Source: CAIKNB01 sp964415965 (GTDB taxonomy: Bacteria > Patescibacteriota > Patescibacteriia > 2-12-FULL-60-25). From it: a stretch of 64,000 bases of DNA. The stretch lies in contig CAYQCK010000001.1 in NCBI GenBank assembly GCA_964415965.1, positions 186,001 through 250,000 on the forward strand. Direction: 5' to 3'. Below, piece by piece: positions 8,031 to 16,232 of this stretch (positions are counted from its first letter, which is position 1; every line of letters starts with the position of its first letter). The notes below the pieces were generated by a model that saw only the letters and a list, made by a program, of their open reading frames with translations, was not told the origin of the DNA and searched no databases. The position numbers and the translations under genes were made by a program.

Positions 8031-8540
8031 TTATGCTTGGGGCGGCGTCGGTTCGGACGGCGGCGTCGGCGGTGTTGGAGGAACTGGCGGCGTCGGCGGC
8101 GTCGGCGGCGTCGGGGGAGCGGGTTGGGTCGGGGTTTCCGGGAGAGCCGGGGGCGTCACACCTGCTGAGCCCTGGCCTTCTTTGGGATTCGGTCCATACT
8201 GGTTGGCGCCCGGCTGGCTGTCCAGGATCATGAACACCAGGACGATGATCGAACCGATGAGCGGGATGAGGCAGAGCAGGAGCATCCAGCCGCTCTTGTT
8301 CGTGTCGTGCAGACGGCGGATGGCGACGGTCAATCCGGGGACTATCATGGCCAACCCGTAAAGGGTGGATGTCAGCCAGAGTATCATCCCCAGGCCCGGG
8401 ACCTTGCCCAGCGCGGCCATCAGGATATTCAGGCCGATCATTATCAGGACGTTGAACAGGACGAAATACCAGTATTCGGCCCGGCTGGCCCGGCCATTGA
8501 TTTCCGCGTATTTCTTGAGGACTGCGAGATAATAGTTCAT
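8031..8540 (-). CDS. DUF805 family membrane protein with Pro-rich tail
   Basis: 169 residues. The N-terminal NGRASRAEYWYF, the middle RRLHDTNKSGW and the late NQYGPNP match DUF805 (YhaH/YhaI-like) inner-membrane proteins of unknown role, with about four membrane segments. The last ~45 residues are a low-complexity repeat of PPT and PPV units. ATG at 8540 is in TATG context, and a TATCAT -10 box ends 8 nt upstream, predicting an almost leaderless mRNA. Confidence 0.8.
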   Translation of the reverse strand: MNYYLAVLKKYAEINGRASRAEYWYFVLFNVLIMIGLNILMAALGKVPGLGMILWLTSTLYGLAMIVPGLTVAIRRLHDTNKSGWMLLLCLIPLIGSIIVLVFMILDSQPGANQYGPNPKEGQGSAGVTPPALPETPTQPAPPTPPTPPTPPVPPTPPTPPSEPTPPQA

Positions 8541-8567
8541 ATGCTTGGATGATAGCATAGGCCGCAA

Positions 8568-8604
8568 GGAATAAAAAAGCGCAGCCAGGGAAGCCCGGGC
8601 TGCG
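8568..8604 (-). terminator. Rho-independent terminator
   Basis: Seven-bp stem (8580-8586 with 8598-8604) with extra inner pairs, followed by CTTTTTTATT on the minus strand. It ends the two-gene unit 9256-8611. Confidence 0.8.
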
Positions 8605-8610
8605 TTTGGG

Positions 8611-8982
8611 TCAGGGGTCCAGGAAGCTCACGCCGGGGGAGCCCCTGAAGAGGCGGCCGAGGGCCCCGCAATATCCGGCTTGGTACAGGTAGCAGGTCCG
8701 TCCGCAGAGCTCGAAGCTCGTCACGAACCTTGATGCGTTGCGGATGCGCACGCACCAGGCTTTGAGCTCGAAGCAGAACTTCACCTCGATTTCTCCGAAC
8801 CCCGGCCGATTGTCGCCGAAGAAAATCTCGGTCAGCCTCTCGACGTCCCGGCCCGAGAGCTGCCGGATGTCGCCGCTGTCGTAATACAGGCAGTCGGGCA
8901 CGGTATCGCCCCAGGCTTGCCGGATGGCCGCGAGCTTCGTGGCGGATGTTTCGGGTGAGCGGAAGTCCATGGCATCCTCCAT
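8611..8982 (-). CDS. Hypothetical protein
   Basis: 123 residues (119 if ATG at 8970 is used, which has GGAGGAT just upstream). No recognised domain. Mixed alpha/beta with five Cys (CLYYD, KFCFELKAWC, CGRTCYLYQAGYC) that may bind metal or form disulfides, but no signal peptide is visible. It follows the 85-residue orphan by 16 nt in one transcript. One of the minority of genes with a clear SD sequence. Confidence 0.6.
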   Translation of the reverse strand: MEDAMDFRSPETSATKLAAIRQAWGDTVPDCLYYDSGDIRQLSGRDVERLTEIFFGDNRPGFGEIEVKFCFELKAWCVRIRNASRFVTSFELCGRTCYLYQAGYCGALGRLFRGSPGVSFLDP

Positions 8983-8998
8983 CTTTCCGTGACCCGCG

Positions 8999-9256
8999 TC
9001 AGCCGACGGTGCGGCCGTTCAGTTCCGCTAGCGGCACCAATTCGGCCAGCGTCCGGCGCGCCTTCTCCAGGTCGCCCAGCGCCAGGAAATAGCGCCGTCG
9101 GACAGTCCTGATCCAGGCTATCTTTTGGCCTGAAGCCGCGGCGATTTGCCTGGTCCAATCGTCCATGCGTTCGTCCTCCACGGCGTCGATTATGGCGATG
9201 TAGCCGCCCTTCTGCACCACTTCGTCATGGAGTTCGCGTTCCTCCCTTCCGGTCAT
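8999..9256 (-). CDS. Hypothetical protein
   Basis: 85 residues, soluble, charged and helical, with no known motif. AGGAGG lies 7 nt before ATG, one of the best SD sequences in the window. First gene of a two-gene unit with the 123-residue orphan. Function unknown. Confidence 0.55.
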   Translation of the reverse strand: MTGREERELHDEVVQKGGYIAIIDAVEDERMDDWTRQIAAASGQKIAWIRTVRRRYFLALGDLEKARRTLAELVPLAELNGRTVG

Positions 9257-9409
9257 ATCGCCTCCTGTTCTTTGGAATGTGCGTGGCCGGTCTGGCCACC
9301 AGGGTCAAGTCAAGGATATCTGAATATGCGACGTTTTGCTGGTTTTGTCAATCCTTGAACATTTCCCGTTTTCGGGCTACATTGCGCCAGCGGATCGATC
9401 CATCTCCAA

Positions 9410-9486
9410 CGGGCTATAGCGCAGTTGGCTAGCGCGCTTGCATGGGGTGCAAGAGGTCGTGGGTTCAAGTCCCACTAGCCCGACCA
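9410..9486 (+). tRNA. tRNA-Pro(GGG)
   Basis: Cloverleaf with acceptor stem C1-G72, D stem GCGC/GCGC, anticodon stem CTTGC/GCAAG around loop ATGGGGT (anticodon GGG), T stem GTGGG/CCCAC and encoded CCA at 9484-9486. C1-G72 is usual for bacterial tRNA-Pro. The 150 nt before it hold no gene. Confidence 0.95.
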
Positions 9487-9490
9487 CCGG

Positions 9491-9519
9491 AAAACGACCC
9501 AGCTGACGGGTCGTTTTTC
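9491..9519 (+). terminator. Terminator of tRNA-Pro
   Basis: Ten-bp stem (9491-9500 with 9508-9517), seven-base loop, U-rich 3' arm, directly after the tRNA. Confidence 0.8.
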
Positions 9520-9712
9520 GTTTCCCTTGCCGGTCCATTCCTTGACCTTTTCGGGCCTCTCCCCTTGACATGTGGATGGTTTTTGCTTGTTTCCCTCAGG
9601 AAATCGGGCTATTCTTTGCCTTGTCGTTAATAATTCATTGGTTTTTCGGCATTCGGCCGCCATCCGCTGGATGTGCTGGATGCGCGTTAAACCCCAATTT
9701 TTACACAGCTTT

Positions 9713-9994
9713 ATGGCTAAGATGACCAAAGCCCAAATCATCCGCGAACTCGCCGATAAGTCCGGCCACGCCAAGAAGGACGTCGAGGCGATCCTCGATA
9801 TGCTGACCAACCTGGCCTACAAGCAGGTCAAGAGCGTCGGTGAATTCCTCGTCCCGGGCTTCGGCAAGATGGTCAAGGTCCACACCAAGGCTCGCCAGGG
9901 CCGCAATCCGGCGACCGGCGAGACGATCACCATCCCGGCCAAGATCAAGGTGAAGTTCCGCCTGGCCAAGGCCGCCAAGGAAGCGGTACTGTAA
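9713..9994 (+). CDS. HU family DNA-binding protein
   Basis: 93 residues. MTKAQIIRELADKSGHAKKDVEAIL is the HU/IHF dimerisation helix pair, followed by the beta-arm region GRNPATGETITIPAK with the DNA-intercalating Pro. It compacts and bends DNA in the nucleoid. Start at ATG 9713 in TATG context; the reading frame is open upstream, but those residues are not HU-like. A 28-bp palindrome right after the stop ends in U-rich sequence and probably terminates it. Confidence 0.95.
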   Translation: MAKMTKAQIIRELADKSGHAKKDVEAILDMLTNLAYKQVKSVGEFLVPGFGKMVKVHTKARQGRNPATGETITIPAKIKVKFRLAKAAKEAVL

Positions 9995-10011
9995 ACAAAG
10001 ATCCGGTTTCG

Positions 10012-10039
10012 GTAGGGGCCCGCCGCGGCGGGCCCCTAC
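10012..10039. repeat. 28-bp GTAGGGGC...GCCCCTAC palindrome, copy 1 (also terminator)
   Basis: Perfect 28-bp palindrome followed by TTTTATT. Other copies at 34356, 44547, 45983 and (variant) 46012 keep the ends and change the centre. Here it doubles as the HU terminator. Confidence 0.85.
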
Positions 10040-10078
10040 TTTTATTCACGGCGCTTTTCCTCTACCATGTAGGCCGCT

Positions 10079-10594
10079 ATGGCAGAAATCATCGGGGCGT
10101 TCGCCCCGCGTCGCCGCCCGGCGGAACCAGCGGTCGAATGCATCCGCGAGGTCCACGCCCAGTTCGTTTCGCTTGGCGGGGCCATCATCCTGAGCGTCTG
10201 CATCACGCTGACGCTATTGGCCTTCATGGCCCTGATGCTGCCGCAGGTGACTTCGGTCCAGCTCGGCATCCTGGTCATGCTGAGCCTGGCTTGTTGGATC
10301 TACCTCATCGACAGCGTGACGGAAAAGCTCCGCCTCGTCGACCATGCCATCGAGTACCGCTCGTTCTTCAGCCGGCGCAAGCTGTACGCCTTGGGCGAGC
10401 TGGAGGCGGTGCTGTATGTCCATCAGGGATTCAACCTGGAGCGCGGGTTCGAGTCGGTCGAGTTCCGGCGGGTGAACGTCAAGCCCGACCGCATCTCGCT
10501 CGGACCCTGCTGGCAGCGCAACAAGCTCGAAGGCTTCATGCGCTCCATCGAGGTCTGCCTGAACGATCCGCATCTTATCGAAGAAGTCAGATGA
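10079..10594 (+). CDS. Hypothetical membrane protein, possible bacterial PH-like domain
   Basis: 171 residues. Two adjacent membrane segments (about 31-55 and 60-78) are followed by a cytoplasmic part with predicted strands, resembling small membrane-anchored bPH-type proteins, though the match is weak. TATG start, no SD. Six nt separate it from the LOG gene, so they are probably co-transcribed. Function unknown. Confidence 0.6.
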   Translation: MAEIIGAFAPRRRPAEPAVECIREVHAQFVSLGGAIILSVCITLTLLAFMALMLPQVTSVQLGILVMLSLACWIYLIDSVTEKLRLVDHAIEYRSFFSRRKLYALGELEAVLYVHQGFNLERGFESVEFRRVNVKPDRISLGPCWQRNKLEGFMRSIEVCLNDPHLIEEVR

Positions 10595-10600
10595 CCGAAT

Positions 10601-11377
10601 ATGTCCACCAAGAAAACCGCCCGCAAGACAGGGCTTGAACGCAAAGTCACGGTCAAGATGTCGCCGAACGGGGAGAAACGCTATCTGCACTGGCTGTGCG
10701 CGCCGGGCAACCGCTGCGTCCCCTCGGAGCCCCCGACCTTCACCGAGAACATCAATTGGAAGGTGTTCCGCATCATGGCGGAGTTCATCGAGGGCTTCGA
10801 ATTCCTGTCCAAACTCAAGAAGGAAATCACCATCTTCGGCAGCGCGCGCATCGCCGAAGACGACCATTATTACAAGCTGGCCCGCGAATTGGCGCGTCGA
10901 CTCGGGAAGAAGGGCTACACCGTCATCACCGGCGGGGGACCGGGCATCATGGAGGCGGGCAACCGGGGCGCGTCCGACGCCGGCGCTGAATCCGTGGGCC
11001 TGAACATCGAGTTGCCCCGCGAGCAGCGGAGCAACCGCTTCGTGAAGAAAGGCATCGGTTTCCATTATTTCTTCACCCGCAAGTTCATGCTCTCGGCCTC
11101 TTCGCAGGCCTACATCTATTTCCCCGGCGGTTTCGGCACGCTGGACGAGATGATCGAGATGACGCTGCTGATCCAGACGGGCAAGATCCCGAGCGATGTC
11201 CCCGTCATCCTCGTGGGCAGGGAATTCTGGGAACCGCTCAAGGTTTGGATGGAGGAAAAGATGCTCAAGGAACGCCATTTCATCGAGAAGCCGGACCTCA
11301 AGATCATGCAGGTCGTGGACACGGTCGGGGAGGCCATGGCCATCATCGAAAAAACCGACGAACGCCAGTTCGGATAA
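10601..11377 (+). CDS. LOG family protein (TIGR00730-type nucleotide 5'-monophosphate phosphoribohydrolase)
   Basis: 258 residues. GGGPGIMEAGNRGA and PGGFGTLDEMIE are the two LOG signatures; the second holds the catalytic Glu and Arg/Gly-rich phosphate site. The family releases base from nucleoside monophosphates (cytokinin activation in plants); in bacteria it is often misnamed lysine decarboxylase. An N-terminal basic extension of ~65 residues precedes the Rossmann core. The physiological substrate in this organism is unknown. Confidence 0.85.
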   Translation: MSTKKTARKTGLERKVTVKMSPNGEKRYLHWLCAPGNRCVPSEPPTFTENINWKVFRIMAEFIEGFEFLSKLKKEITIFGSARIAEDDHYYKLARELARRLGKKGYTVITGGGPGIMEAGNRGASDAGAESVGLNIELPREQRSNRFVKKGIGFHYFFTRKFMLSASSQAYIYFPGGFGTLDEMIEMTLLIQTGKIPSDVPVILVGREFWEPLKVWMEEKMLKERHFIEKPDLKIMQVVDTVGEAMAIIEKTDERQFG

Positions 11378-11427
11378 GAATCATCTAGCCTGACCGGGTC
11401 AAGCGCCTGGTCGTCTTATTATCGTCT

Positions 11428-12573
11428 ATGAAAAAACCAGATATCGGGAAAGAATCCCTGGCCTTGCACGCCAAATTGCGGGGCAAGATAGCGGTCGCAA
11501 GCAAACGGAAAATCAAGGACCGCCATGACCTGTCGTTGGCCTATACGCCGGGCGTCGGCGCCGTCTCGTCGGCCATCGCCAAGGACCCGCGCCTCGCGGA
11601 CAAGTTGACGTGGCGCAAGAATACGGTCGCGGTCGTGTCCGACGGTTCGGCTGTCCTCGGCCTCGGAAACATCGGCCCGGCGGCCGCCCTGCCGGTCATG
11701 GAAGGCAAGTGCGCCATCTTCAAGGAGTTCGCCGGCATCGACGCCGTGCCCATCGTCCTCTCGACCCAAGAGCCGGACGCGGTCGTCGCCGCGGTCCAGG
11801 CCATTGCGCCGTCGTTCGGCGCCATCCAGCTCGAGGATATCTCGGCCCCGCGCTGCTTCGGGATCGAGCGGCGGCTGTCCGAGTCCTTGTCCGTCCCGGT
11901 CATGCATGACGACCAGCACGGCACGGCCATCGTGGCCTTGGCCGGCATCACGAACGCCCTGAAGGCGACGGGCCGCGCCTCCAAGGCCAAAACCAAGATA
12001 GTCGTCAACGGCGCCGGTGCGGCCGGTTCCGCCATCGCTCGCCTCTTGGCCGTCGCCGGTTTCAAGCGCGTTATCGTCTGCGACCGCGAGGGCGCGATCC
12101 ACCGCAATCGGCTCGGGCTCAATCCGTCCAAACTCGAGCTGGCCGAACTCACGAATCCTGAAGGGGAGTCCGGTACCTTGTCCGACGTCATCCGCGGCGC
12201 TGATGCCGTCATCGGCGTCTCCGGCCCGCGCACCGTCACCGCCGACATGGTGAAGTCCATGGCCCCCAAGCCGATCGTCTTCGCCTTGGCCAATCCGGTC
12301 CCAGAGATCATGCCCGAGGAGGCCTTGGCGGCCGGCGCAGCCGTCGTCGCCAGCGGCCGGAGCGATTTCCCGAACCAACTCAACAACGCCTTGGTCTACC
12401 CCGGCCTGTTCCGCGGCATGCTCGACCGGAACGTCAAGAAAGTCGACGACCGCATCAAGCTCCGCGCGGCAGCGGCCCTGGCAGGCTTCATCAAGAAGCC
12501 GAAACCCGAAAAAATCATCCCGTCCATCTTCGACAAGGGCCTGCACCAGTCCATCGCCAAGAGCGTGCGCTGA
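11428..12573 (+). CDS. Malic enzyme (malate dehydrogenase, oxaloacetate-decarboxylating)
   Basis: 381 residues, the short bacterial malic enzyme form. Visible are LAYTPGVGAVSSAI, the metal-binding QLEDIS, HDDQHGTAIV and the Rossmann NGAGAAGSAIA. It converts malate to pyruvate and CO2 with reduction of NAD(P). The cofactor preference is not certain. Start ATG 11428 is in TATG context with an AT-rich TTATTAT a few nt upstream, suggesting a very short leader. Confidence 0.9.
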   Translation: MKKPDIGKESLALHAKLRGKIAVASKRKIKDRHDLSLAYTPGVGAVSSAIAKDPRLADKLTWRKNTVAVVSDGSAVLGLGNIGPAAALPVMEGKCAIFKEFAGIDAVPIVLSTQEPDAVVAAVQAIAPSFGAIQLEDISAPRCFGIERRLSESLSVPVMHDDQHGTAIVALAGITNALKATGRASKAKTKIVVNGAGAAGSAIARLLAVAGFKRVIVCDREGAIHRNRLGLNPSKLELAELTNPEGESGTLSDVIRGADAVIGVSGPRTVTADMVKSMAPKPIVFALANPVPEIMPEEALAAGAAVVASGRSDFPNQLNNALVYPGLFRGMLDRNVKKVDDRIKLRAAAALAGFIKKPKPEKIIPSIFDKGLHQSIAKSVR

Positions 12574-12581
12574 AGCTGTGC

Positions 12582-12610
12582 TTGACGCAGCTGACGGTAA
12601 ACCATATAAA
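12582..12610 (+). promoter_or_regulatory. Strong promoter of SspB-like gene
   Basis: TTGACG - 17 nt - TATAAA, followed 40 nt later by GGGAGG and ATG at 12651: one of few units here with both a strong promoter and an SD-led start. Confidence 0.75.
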
Positions 12611-12650
12611 TCCTGACAGGACATTTATTCCTGAAACAGGGAGGTCGGTC

Positions 12651-13028
12651 ATGGCCAATGCTGGGACCAAAAAAGGAATCGTTGAAGCCATCGTGGACGG
12701 TGAGAATGTGTTAATCCATTTGGATCCGCGGCGTGATGGGGTAAGGGTGCCGAAGCGTTTCCGTCGCAAACCCCATCTTATCCTGGAGATCGGCAAGGAC
12801 ATGCTCATCCCCATCCCGGATCTCGAGATTATGGAACGGGGCATCTGCGCCACCCTGAGTTTCAGTCGAAAGCCCTTCCGTTGCTTTCTGCCTTGGGCGA
12901 GTATCTACGCCGCCGTGGGCAAGAACAGCAGCCGCGGCATGGTTTGGACCGAAGACGTGCCGAAAGAAGTCCGGGCCGAGTTCAGTTTTCAGGCTCCCGG
13001 CCACCCGGGTCCTTATTCGGTGAATTGA
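12651..13028 (+). CDS. SspB-like ClpXP adaptor (stringent starvation protein B family)
   Basis: 125 residues. The pattern VLIHLDPRRDGVRVPKRFR, LILEIG, IPIPDLEI, GICATLSFSRKPFRCFLPWASIYAA followed by an acidic-flanked VWTEDVPKEV resembles the substrate-binding domain of SspB, which captures ssrA-tagged proteins for ClpXP. No clear C-terminal ClpX-binding tail; the end is short and Pro/Gly rich. Strong promoter and SD suggest high expression. ClpX and tmRNA are not in the window, so the role is inferred from family. Confidence 0.6.
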   Translation: MANAGTKKGIVEAIVDGENVLIHLDPRRDGVRVPKRFRRKPHLILEIGKDMLIPIPDLEIMERGICATLSFSRKPFRCFLPWASIYAAVGKNSSRGMVWTEDVPKEVRAEFSFQAPGHPGPYSVN

Positions 13029-13030
13029 CC

Positions 13031-13072
13031 GTACGCAAAACCCCTCGACATTCTGCCGAGGGGTTCGTCTTT
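13031..13072. terminator. Bidirectional terminator
   Basis: Nine-bp stem (13039-13047 with 13057-13065) with U-rich sequence on both sides, between the convergent SspB-like and bL28 genes. Confidence 0.8.
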
Positions 13073-13081
13073 TGTTTGGGA

Positions 13082-13339
13082 TTACTTCGTGGCTTTCTTG
13101 GCTGCGCGTTCGTCGCGTTTGGCCTGTTTCTTCTGCTTCAGGGTCGGCAATTCGCCCTTGGCCGTCTTGGCCAGCCGTTTGATCGCCTTCAAGGTCCGGG
13201 CCGAGACGCGGATGCGCTCCCCGCCGATCTTGATCGTCTGCAGGTTGATGTTCTGCCGGCGCTTGCTGGCGATGTTGGAATGGCTGCGGGTTTGGCCGAA
13301 ATTGGCTCCGCGGCCTGTGAGTTGGTCGATGCGGGACAT
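13082..13339 (-). CDS. rpmB: Ribosomal protein bL28
   Basis: 85 residues. The N-terminal MSRIDQLTGRGANFGQTRSHSN is typical of L28, followed by RRQNINLQ and RIRVSARTLKAI, with a lysine-rich tail. Part of the 50S subunit. Monocistronic on the minus strand; a TTGCCA - 17 - TAACAT promoter lies about 23 nt upstream of the ATG. Confidence 0.9.
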   Translation of the reverse strand: MSRIDQLTGRGANFGQTRSHSNIASKRRQNINLQTIKIGGERIRVSARTLKAIKRLAKTAKGELPTLKQKKQAKRDERAAKKATK

Positions 13340-13414
13340 ACGTGTTATTGGTATGGCGGGATGTTATACGAATAAGGTATTCTTGGCAAGACCCGTTCAA
13401 CGGGTCAAGTCCTT

Positions 13415-14065
13415 ATGCTCACACTCTTCCTGAACGAACCGCTGGTCTTCTTCACCTGGGTCCTGGCTTTCCTTATCGCCCTGTCGGTCCATGAATTCTC
13501 GCATGCCTGGTCCGCCACCCTCCAGGGGGATGCCACAGCGCGCCGTTTGGGCCGCTTGACCCTGAATCCGGTGGCGCATATCGACCTCATCGGTCTCTTG
13601 GCCGTGTTTTTCATCGGTTTCGGTTGGGGCAAGCCGGTGCCGTTCAACCCGTACAACCTCAAATGGCCGAAATGGGGCCCGGTCCTCGTCGCGTTCGCCG
13701 GACCGCTCAGCAATCTCGTCTTCGCCTCGGTCTCGCTCCTGCTGCTCGAAGTCGTCGGTCCGCGCCTCGGCCTCGACAACCTCCTGACGATCTTCCTCCT
13801 GGTCAGCGCCCAGCTCAATGTGGCGCTCCTGGCCTTCAACCTTATCCCGCTGCCGCCGCTCGACGGCTCGAAGGCCCTTCTCGCCCTGCTTGAGCATCCG
13901 AAGTACGCCGTGACCCGCGAGTTCATCGAGACGCGCGGCCCGGCCTTGCTGCTCTTGCTGGTCGTCGCCGATTCATTCATGCGCCTCGGCTTGTTTTCTG
14001 GTTTGATCCGTTTCGTTTGGGACCTTATAGCCCGCATCCTGCCGGTCCCGTCGTTCTTGTTATGA
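13415..14065 (+). CDS. Site-2 protease family (M50) membrane metallopeptidase
   Basis: 216 residues with five or six membrane segments. Zinc motif HEFSH at 26-30 in the first segment and the second metal-site motif NLIPLPPLDG at 142-151. It cleaves substrates within the membrane; this short type lacks a PDZ domain, like the FlaMM/YwhC subgroup. ATGA overlap with the following membrane protein suggests coupling. A 17-nt palindrome lies just upstream at 13390. Confidence 0.9.
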   Translation: MLTLFLNEPLVFFTWVLAFLIALSVHEFSHAWSATLQGDATARRLGRLTLNPVAHIDLIGLLAVFFIGFGWGKPVPFNPYNLKWPKWGPVLVAFAGPLSNLVFASVSLLLLEVVGPRLGLDNLLTIFLLVSAQLNVALLAFNLIPLPPLDGSKALLALLEHPKYAVTREFIETRGPALLLLLVVADSFMRLGLFSGLIRFVWDLIARILPVPSFLL

Positions 14066-15630
14066 AGCTTTTCCCCGAATCCCGGCGCAGCGGCGGTTTG
14101 GCCGAAGTCTTGGCGGTCTGGCTGGCCTTGGCCGTCTGTTTGCCGGTTATGTCCGGCCTCGTTTCCGGCGCCGGCTGGCCGCGTTTGTCCGAAATCCTCT
14201 TCGGGGTGGCTGCCCTCGTCCTGCTGTCGGCCGCGACGTCCGTCGCGGCCCTGGTCTGGTTCGGCCGACTGCGTCTGGATAACGCCTTGGCGGCGACGGT
14301 GCCCATCCTGCTTTTCGCCGGCGCTGCCTCGTTGCTCCTCGACCTGACGGACTGGTGGAACGACGGTTCGGCGTACCTGGTTCTGCGCTCCGGCGAGGCC
14401 GTGTCTTCAGTCTTGACGCTCGGTCTGACGCCTTTCCGTTCCGGTCCGACCGCGCTCATCCGGTTCTGGCCTCTCCTGGTCGCGCTCGGCCTTATTTGGC
14501 GTTTGCGCCCCCACAAGCTCCCGGCCATGCGTTCGGTTGTCGCCGCCGTGTCCGCCTATCTGGCGTTGGCCGTGTCCGTCCACGCCTTGTCGTGGATCGC
14601 CGCCGCGGTCGCCATCTCAAGGAAAATCTCCTACCTCGACCTGAGCGACGTCTATCGTTCGTTGGTCTCTGCCCAGAGCGGGGGATACTGGATCGCGGGC
14701 CAAGGTGAACGCCTGTTCGCGCCGCTCGGCCGTCAGGCCGAGACCGGATTAGCCGCGGCCCAGTCGGCTGTCTGGTTCCTGGCGGCCTGCCTCTTGCTGG
14801 CGGCTTTCGCCGCGTTTTGGCCGGCTGCGGCGAAGCTGTCCAAGCGCTTGTTGACCCTCGAGGTCCTGTCGTCGTTCTCCGCGGCCGCGACCGGTCTCGG
14901 CGTGGGGACGGTCCGGGTCTTGGCTGACGGTTCCTACACCTACTGGCTTTCGTTTTTCGTCCTTGTGGCCGCGATGGTCGCTTGGGTTTGGCGCGAGAGG
15001 CTCAATCGCGATCTCGAGAACCTGCCGGATGACGAGCTGCGCCGGCCGCACCTGCCGCTGCCGTCCGGGGCCGTGGCGCCGCATGAAATCGAAGCTTTCA
15101 ATCTCATGTTGGCCGTCGTGGCGTTTTTCGGCGCCGCGCTCCTCGGTTGGACCGTGCTCGCCGGCTTCGTCTTGGCCGAGTGTACGGCCTGGTTGCGTTC
15201 CCGCCGCGGTTTGGGTTGGGGTGGCGCCGTGGTCTCAAGCGCTCTCGCGCAGTCGTTGGCCGGCTTTTCCCTGGGTGTTTCCGGTCTGGCTTTCGGTTTA
15301 CGGAGTTTTGCGGTCGCGCCCTGGCAGGTGGCGGCCGTGTCCGCGGCGGCTTTGCTGTGCGCCGGATTCGACGTGTTGCGCCGCTTGGACGGCGATGCAG
15401 TGAGGCGCCCGATGCGGGTATTCGTGCCGACGGGCATCTCGGTCTTGGCGTTGGCCGTCTTGCGCCAACCGGCGGTCTGGGGATTCGGGCTTTTGGCCGC
15501 CTTGGCCCAAGTCCTTGTCGGTTGGCGCGCCGACTGGTACGCCCGCTTCCGGTTCCTGCCGGGCCTGCTCTTGCTCATGACTATCGCCATTCTGGCTCTG
15601 GCCTGGCCGGTCCTATGGCGGGTTTTTTGA
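14062..15630 (+). CDS. Large polytopic membrane protein, unknown function
   Basis: 522 residues with about 14 predicted hydrophobic segments, rich in Ala, Leu, Val and Trp. A charged loop at about 315-340 (RERLNRDLENLPDDELRR) separates two halves. It is similar in general character to DUF4153-like or transporter-like integral proteins, but no motif is diagnostic. Translation starts inside the stop of the M50 protease, so a link to intramembrane proteolysis is possible. Confidence 0.6.
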   Translation: MKLFPESRRSGGLAEVLAVWLALAVCLPVMSGLVSGAGWPRLSEILFGVAALVLLSAATSVAALVWFGRLRLDNALAATVPILLFAGAASLLLDLTDWWNDGSAYLVLRSGEAVSSVLTLGLTPFRSGPTALIRFWPLLVALGLIWRLRPHKLPAMRSVVAAVSAYLALAVSVHALSWIAAAVAISRKISYLDLSDVYRSLVSAQSGGYWIAGQGERLFAPLGRQAETGLAAAQSAVWFLAACLLLAAFAAFWPAAAKLSKRLLTLEVLSSFSAAATGLGVGTVRVLADGSYTYWLSFFVLVAAMVAWVWRERLNRDLENLPDDELRRPHLPLPSGAVAPHEIEAFNLMLAVVAFFGAALLGWTVLAGFVLAECTAWLRSRRGLGWGGAVVSSALAQSLAGFSLGVSGLAFGLRSFAVAPWQVAAVSAAALLCAGFDVLRRLDGDAVRRPMRVFVPTGISVLALAVLRQPAVWGFGLLAALAQVLVGWRADWYARFRFLPGLLLLMTIAILALAWPVLWRVF

Positions 15631-15705
15631 CGGTTTGGCCGCCGCTTAAGAATCCCGCTGGATTGACGCAAGAAACGCGTTTTTCCCCCATATCGGGTCG
15701 AGGGC

Positions 15706-15735
15706 TTGACGGTTAGGGGGGATTATTGTTATATT
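15706..15735 (+). promoter_or_regulatory. Promoter of str operon (rpsL)
   Basis: TTGACG - 18 nt - TATATT, about 24 nt upstream of the rpsL ATG. Confidence 0.8.
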
Positions 15736-15759
15736 TTGCCCACATTTTTCGCTAAACAC

Positions 15760-16188
15760 ATGCCAACGATTAACCAACTCGTCAAGCGCGGCCGTCGGGT
15801 CCAGAAGGTCAAGTCCAAAAGCCCGGCCATGCAGTTCACCATGGATACGCTGCACCGCAAGCGCACCGACCTTTCCCGTGGCGCGCCTTTCAAGCGCGGC
15901 GTCTGCACCAAGGTGACGACCATGACCCCGAAAAAGCCGAACTCCGCCATCCGGAAGATTTGCCGCGTCCGCTTGTCGAACGGCATGGAAGTCACGGCCT
16001 ACATCCCGGGCGAAGGCCACAACCTGCAGGAGCACTCGATCGTGCTGTTGCGCGGAGGCCGCGTCAAGGACTTGCCGGGCGTGCGCTACCACGTCATCCG
16101 CGGCGTCTACGACACCCAGGGCGTCAAGGACCGCAAGCGGAGCCGTTCGGTCTACGGCGCCAAGCGCCCGAAGGAAGCTAAGAAATAA
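15760..16188 (+). CDS. rpsL: Ribosomal protein uS12
   Basis: 142 residues, 30S decoding-centre protein. PTINQLVKRGR, KKPNSAIRK and GEGHNLQEHS are conserved uS12 motifs; the Lys in KKPNSA is where streptomycin resistance arises. First gene of the str operon. The ATG follows C rather than the usual T, one of the few exceptions here. Confidence 0.97.
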   Translation: MPTINQLVKRGRRVQKVKSKSPAMQFTMDTLHRKRTDLSRGAPFKRGVCTKVTTMTPKKPNSAIRKICRVRLSNGMEVTAYIPGEGHNLQEHSIVLLRGGRVKDLPGVRYHVIRGVYDTQGVKDRKRSRSVYGAKRPKEAKK

Positions 16189-16232
16189 TTCCAGATCCTA
16201 ACTTCTAGCTTCTAGATTCCAGAATCAACACT

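Noticed and set aside
13390..13406. 17-nt palindrome GACCCGTT-C-AACGGGTC as a transcription-factor operator
   Set aside because: It lies between divergent rpmB and the M50 gene, but no regulator or second copy supports operator function.
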